Assembly: GCA_030040415.1 (NCBI GenBank)
Contig: JASHTT010000059.1
Location: forward strand, 1 to 15,944
DNA from: Streptosporangiaceae bacterium
Lineage (GTDB): Bacteria > Actinomycetota > Actinomycetes > Streptosporangiales > Streptosporangiaceae
Direction: 5' to 3'
DNA: 15,944 nt
Under the pieces are notes generated by a model. The model saw only the letters and a program-made list of their open reading frames with translations, did no database searches and was not told where the DNA came from. Shown here piece after piece: positions 14,957 through 15,944 of the stretch. Made by a program: the position numbers and the translations under genes. Position 1 is the first letter of the stretch, and each line of letters starts with the position of its first letter.

Positions 14957-15583
14957 TCACGACGGAACTGAGCTGCCGGCGAGTGCGCGCTGCATGTCAT
15001 CGGCAAGCTGTGGATTGTGATACGCGCCGGGAGCGCGAAGCGCACGCATCACGCGCTGCTGGGTCTCCGCGTCCTTGTCCTGGCTCATCTTGACCTTGCA
15101 CTGGAAGCGCGCGATCGGCAGCCGGATGCCGACGGTGCCCTTGGCAACCGGGCCCGCCCAGTCACGGTCGAGCAGCATGGGATTCTCGACGTGGCGCTCG
15201 AAATGCTGCACTAGCCGCGCCAGCACGCGCAGATTGGTCTCCTCGTCCAGGATCTCGGGGACCCCGTAGCAGTGGGCCGCCGTGAAGTTCCATGTTGGCG
15301 CTCGCGTGGCTCCGGGTGCATACCAGCTTGGCGAGATGTACCCGTGTACGCCCTGGACGATGAACATGATCTCGCGGTCCCCGAAACCGTGCAGCCGGTC
15401 GTCAGGTCGGCCCACATGCGTGAACACGGCCAGCCCATCGCAGTCGTCGTCCAGCAGTACCGGGTAATGGGAGGCCACGAGCCGATCAGCGTGGCAGCTG
15501 ACCAGGATGCCCCACGGGTTCTCGCGGATAAGCTGTCGGACGACATCGGGATCATCGACGAAGTGATACGGGTTATGGCGCAT
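14957..15583 (-). CDS. PaiB-like FMN-binding protein (annotated negative transcriptional regulator)
   Basis: This is a 208-residue protein of the PaiB/FMN_bind_2 family, which has a split-barrel flavin-binding fold. B. subtilis PaiB was described as a repressor of sporulation and degradative-enzyme genes, and many relatives may be flavin enzymes. Typical stretches are MRHNPYHFVDD at the start, NPWGILVS (22-29), SHYPVLLDDD (38-47), FIVQGVHGYISPSWY (74-88) and APTWNFTAAHCYG (95-107). The C-terminal KGTVGIRLPIARFQCKVKMSQ also fits the family. The start is ATG 15583, preceded by AGGGAG at a six-base spacing. An open frame continues upstream to 15715 but lacks homology. The gene lies downstream of, and in the same direction as, the TauE/SafE gene, 136 bases away, so co-transcription is possible but not shown. 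Confidence 0.92.
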   Translation of the reverse strand: MRHNPYHFVDDPDVVRQLIRENPWGILVSCHADRLVASHYPVLLDDDCDGLAVFTHVGRPDDRLHGFGDREIMFIVQGVHGYISPSWYAPGATRAPTWNFTAAHCYGVPEILDEETNLRVLARLVQHFERHVENPMLLDRDWAGPVAKGTVGIRLPIARFQCKVKMSQDKDAETQQRVMRALRAPGAYHNPQLADDMQRALAGSSVPS

Positions 15584-15589
15584 GTGCGT

Positions 15590-15595
15590 CTCCCT
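15590..15595 (-). promoter_or_regulatory. Ribosome binding site of the PaiB-like gene
   Basis: AGGGAG on the minus strand lies six bases before the ATG at 15583. It supports this start over the longer open frame reaching 15715. Confidence 0.65.
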
Positions 15596-15719
15596 GGGAT
15601 CGAAGACGCCCTTGAAGCAGGTCGGGAGCCCGAGCGTGGCGGAAGTTATCCGTTGCAGCGTCCCTCGGCGCTCAGCACTCAATCTAACTCGCGGAGGCCG
15701 ACAGCCCGCAGCCACGCGG

Positions 15720-15944
15720 CTAGAAGAAGATCAGCTTCACAGCCGAAATCACGCCGATCAGGACGACGAATATCCGCAGGGCGAGCGGCGGCAGCCGCCT
15801 GCCGTACTTGGCACCGAGCACTCCGCCGCCGGTCGAGCCGACCGCGATCAGCAGCACGACCAGCCACGCAACGTGGGCGAAGATCATGTAAGCGACGGCG
15901 GCGGTACCGTTGACGACGCCGACGAGGACGTTCTTCGCGCCGTT
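15720..15944 (-). CDS. TauE/SafE (TSUP, DUF81) membrane exporter, C-terminal fragment
   Basis: The last 74 residues of a minus-strand gene are visible, and its start lies beyond the right edge. The segment contains KNVLVGVVNGTAAVAYM, a membrane helix (AWLVVLLIAVGS), the family-typical GGGVLGAKYGRRLPPLALR and a final helix (IFVVLIGVISAVKLIFF) ending at the stop. The motif 'G-A-K-Y-G-R-R-L-P' before the last helix is characteristic of TSUP proteins, which export sulfite, sulfoacetate or related organic anions. The substrate of this member is unknown. The fragment has no start codon in the window and is easy to miss. It overlaps none of the neighbouring genes. Confidence 0.86.
   Translation of the reverse strand, partial: NGAKNVLVGVVNGTAAVAYMIFAHVAWLVVLLIAVGSTGGGVLGAKYGRRLPPLALRIFVVLIGVISAVKLIFF

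Noticed and set aside
15584..15719. GATAAC (minus strand, 15650-15645) as the PaiB-like promoter
   Set aside because: No -35-like sequence occurs at 16-19 bases, and TTGAGT further upstream is 26 bases away, too far.

Overview
The window is about 16 kb of very GC-rich DNA with G/C-heavy third codon positions, GTG and TTG starts, and several families typical of Actinomycetota. These include an MCR-type alpha-methylacyl-CoA racemase, a 13E12/DUF222 HNH nuclease, a PRC/MgtE_N/CBS protein and likely leaderless promoters. I infer a soil- or plant-associated actinobacterium and cannot name the genus. I see no tRNA, rRNA, CRISPR array, transposase or phage gene. Gene density is high, and no gap between genes exceeds 300 bases (the longest is 12675-12951).

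Layout. Left (1-2287, +): the 3' part of an alpha-methylacyl-CoA racemase overlaps a TTG-started MATE efflux gene. Next (2284-6568): a divergent pair joins a soluble PRC/MgtE_N/CBS protein (-) to a KimA-like APC permease (+). The permease has a USP-like cytosolic domain, a long repetitive charged linker and a C-terminal OB-fold. Then (6654-8034): a diiron ferritin-like protein (+) converges on a tiny two-helix membrane protein (-). Middle (8109-11877, +): a GH1 beta-glycosidase and a copper amine oxidase overlap by ATGA, followed by ribonuclease HI with its own apparent leaderless promoter. Right (12069-15944): an HD_3/YfbR-like nucleotidase (+), a frameshifted 13E12-type HNH nuclease (+), a PaiB-like FMN-binding regulator (-) and the C-terminal end of a TauE/SafE exporter (-), which runs off the window.

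How the genes fit together. Most of the window is chromosomal housekeeping and accessory metabolism, not one integrated system. Three blocks look functionally linked: racemase with MATE (translational coupling), GH1 with copper amine oxidase (translational coupling), and the divergent PRC/MgtE_N/CBS and KimA-like pair (both suggest cation homeostasis). The most unusual object is the permease-linker-OB-fold fusion. It joins domains that, as I recall, M. tuberculosis encodes as separate genes a few loci apart, near the TrkA-type genes. I do not see a clearly new defence or mobile system.
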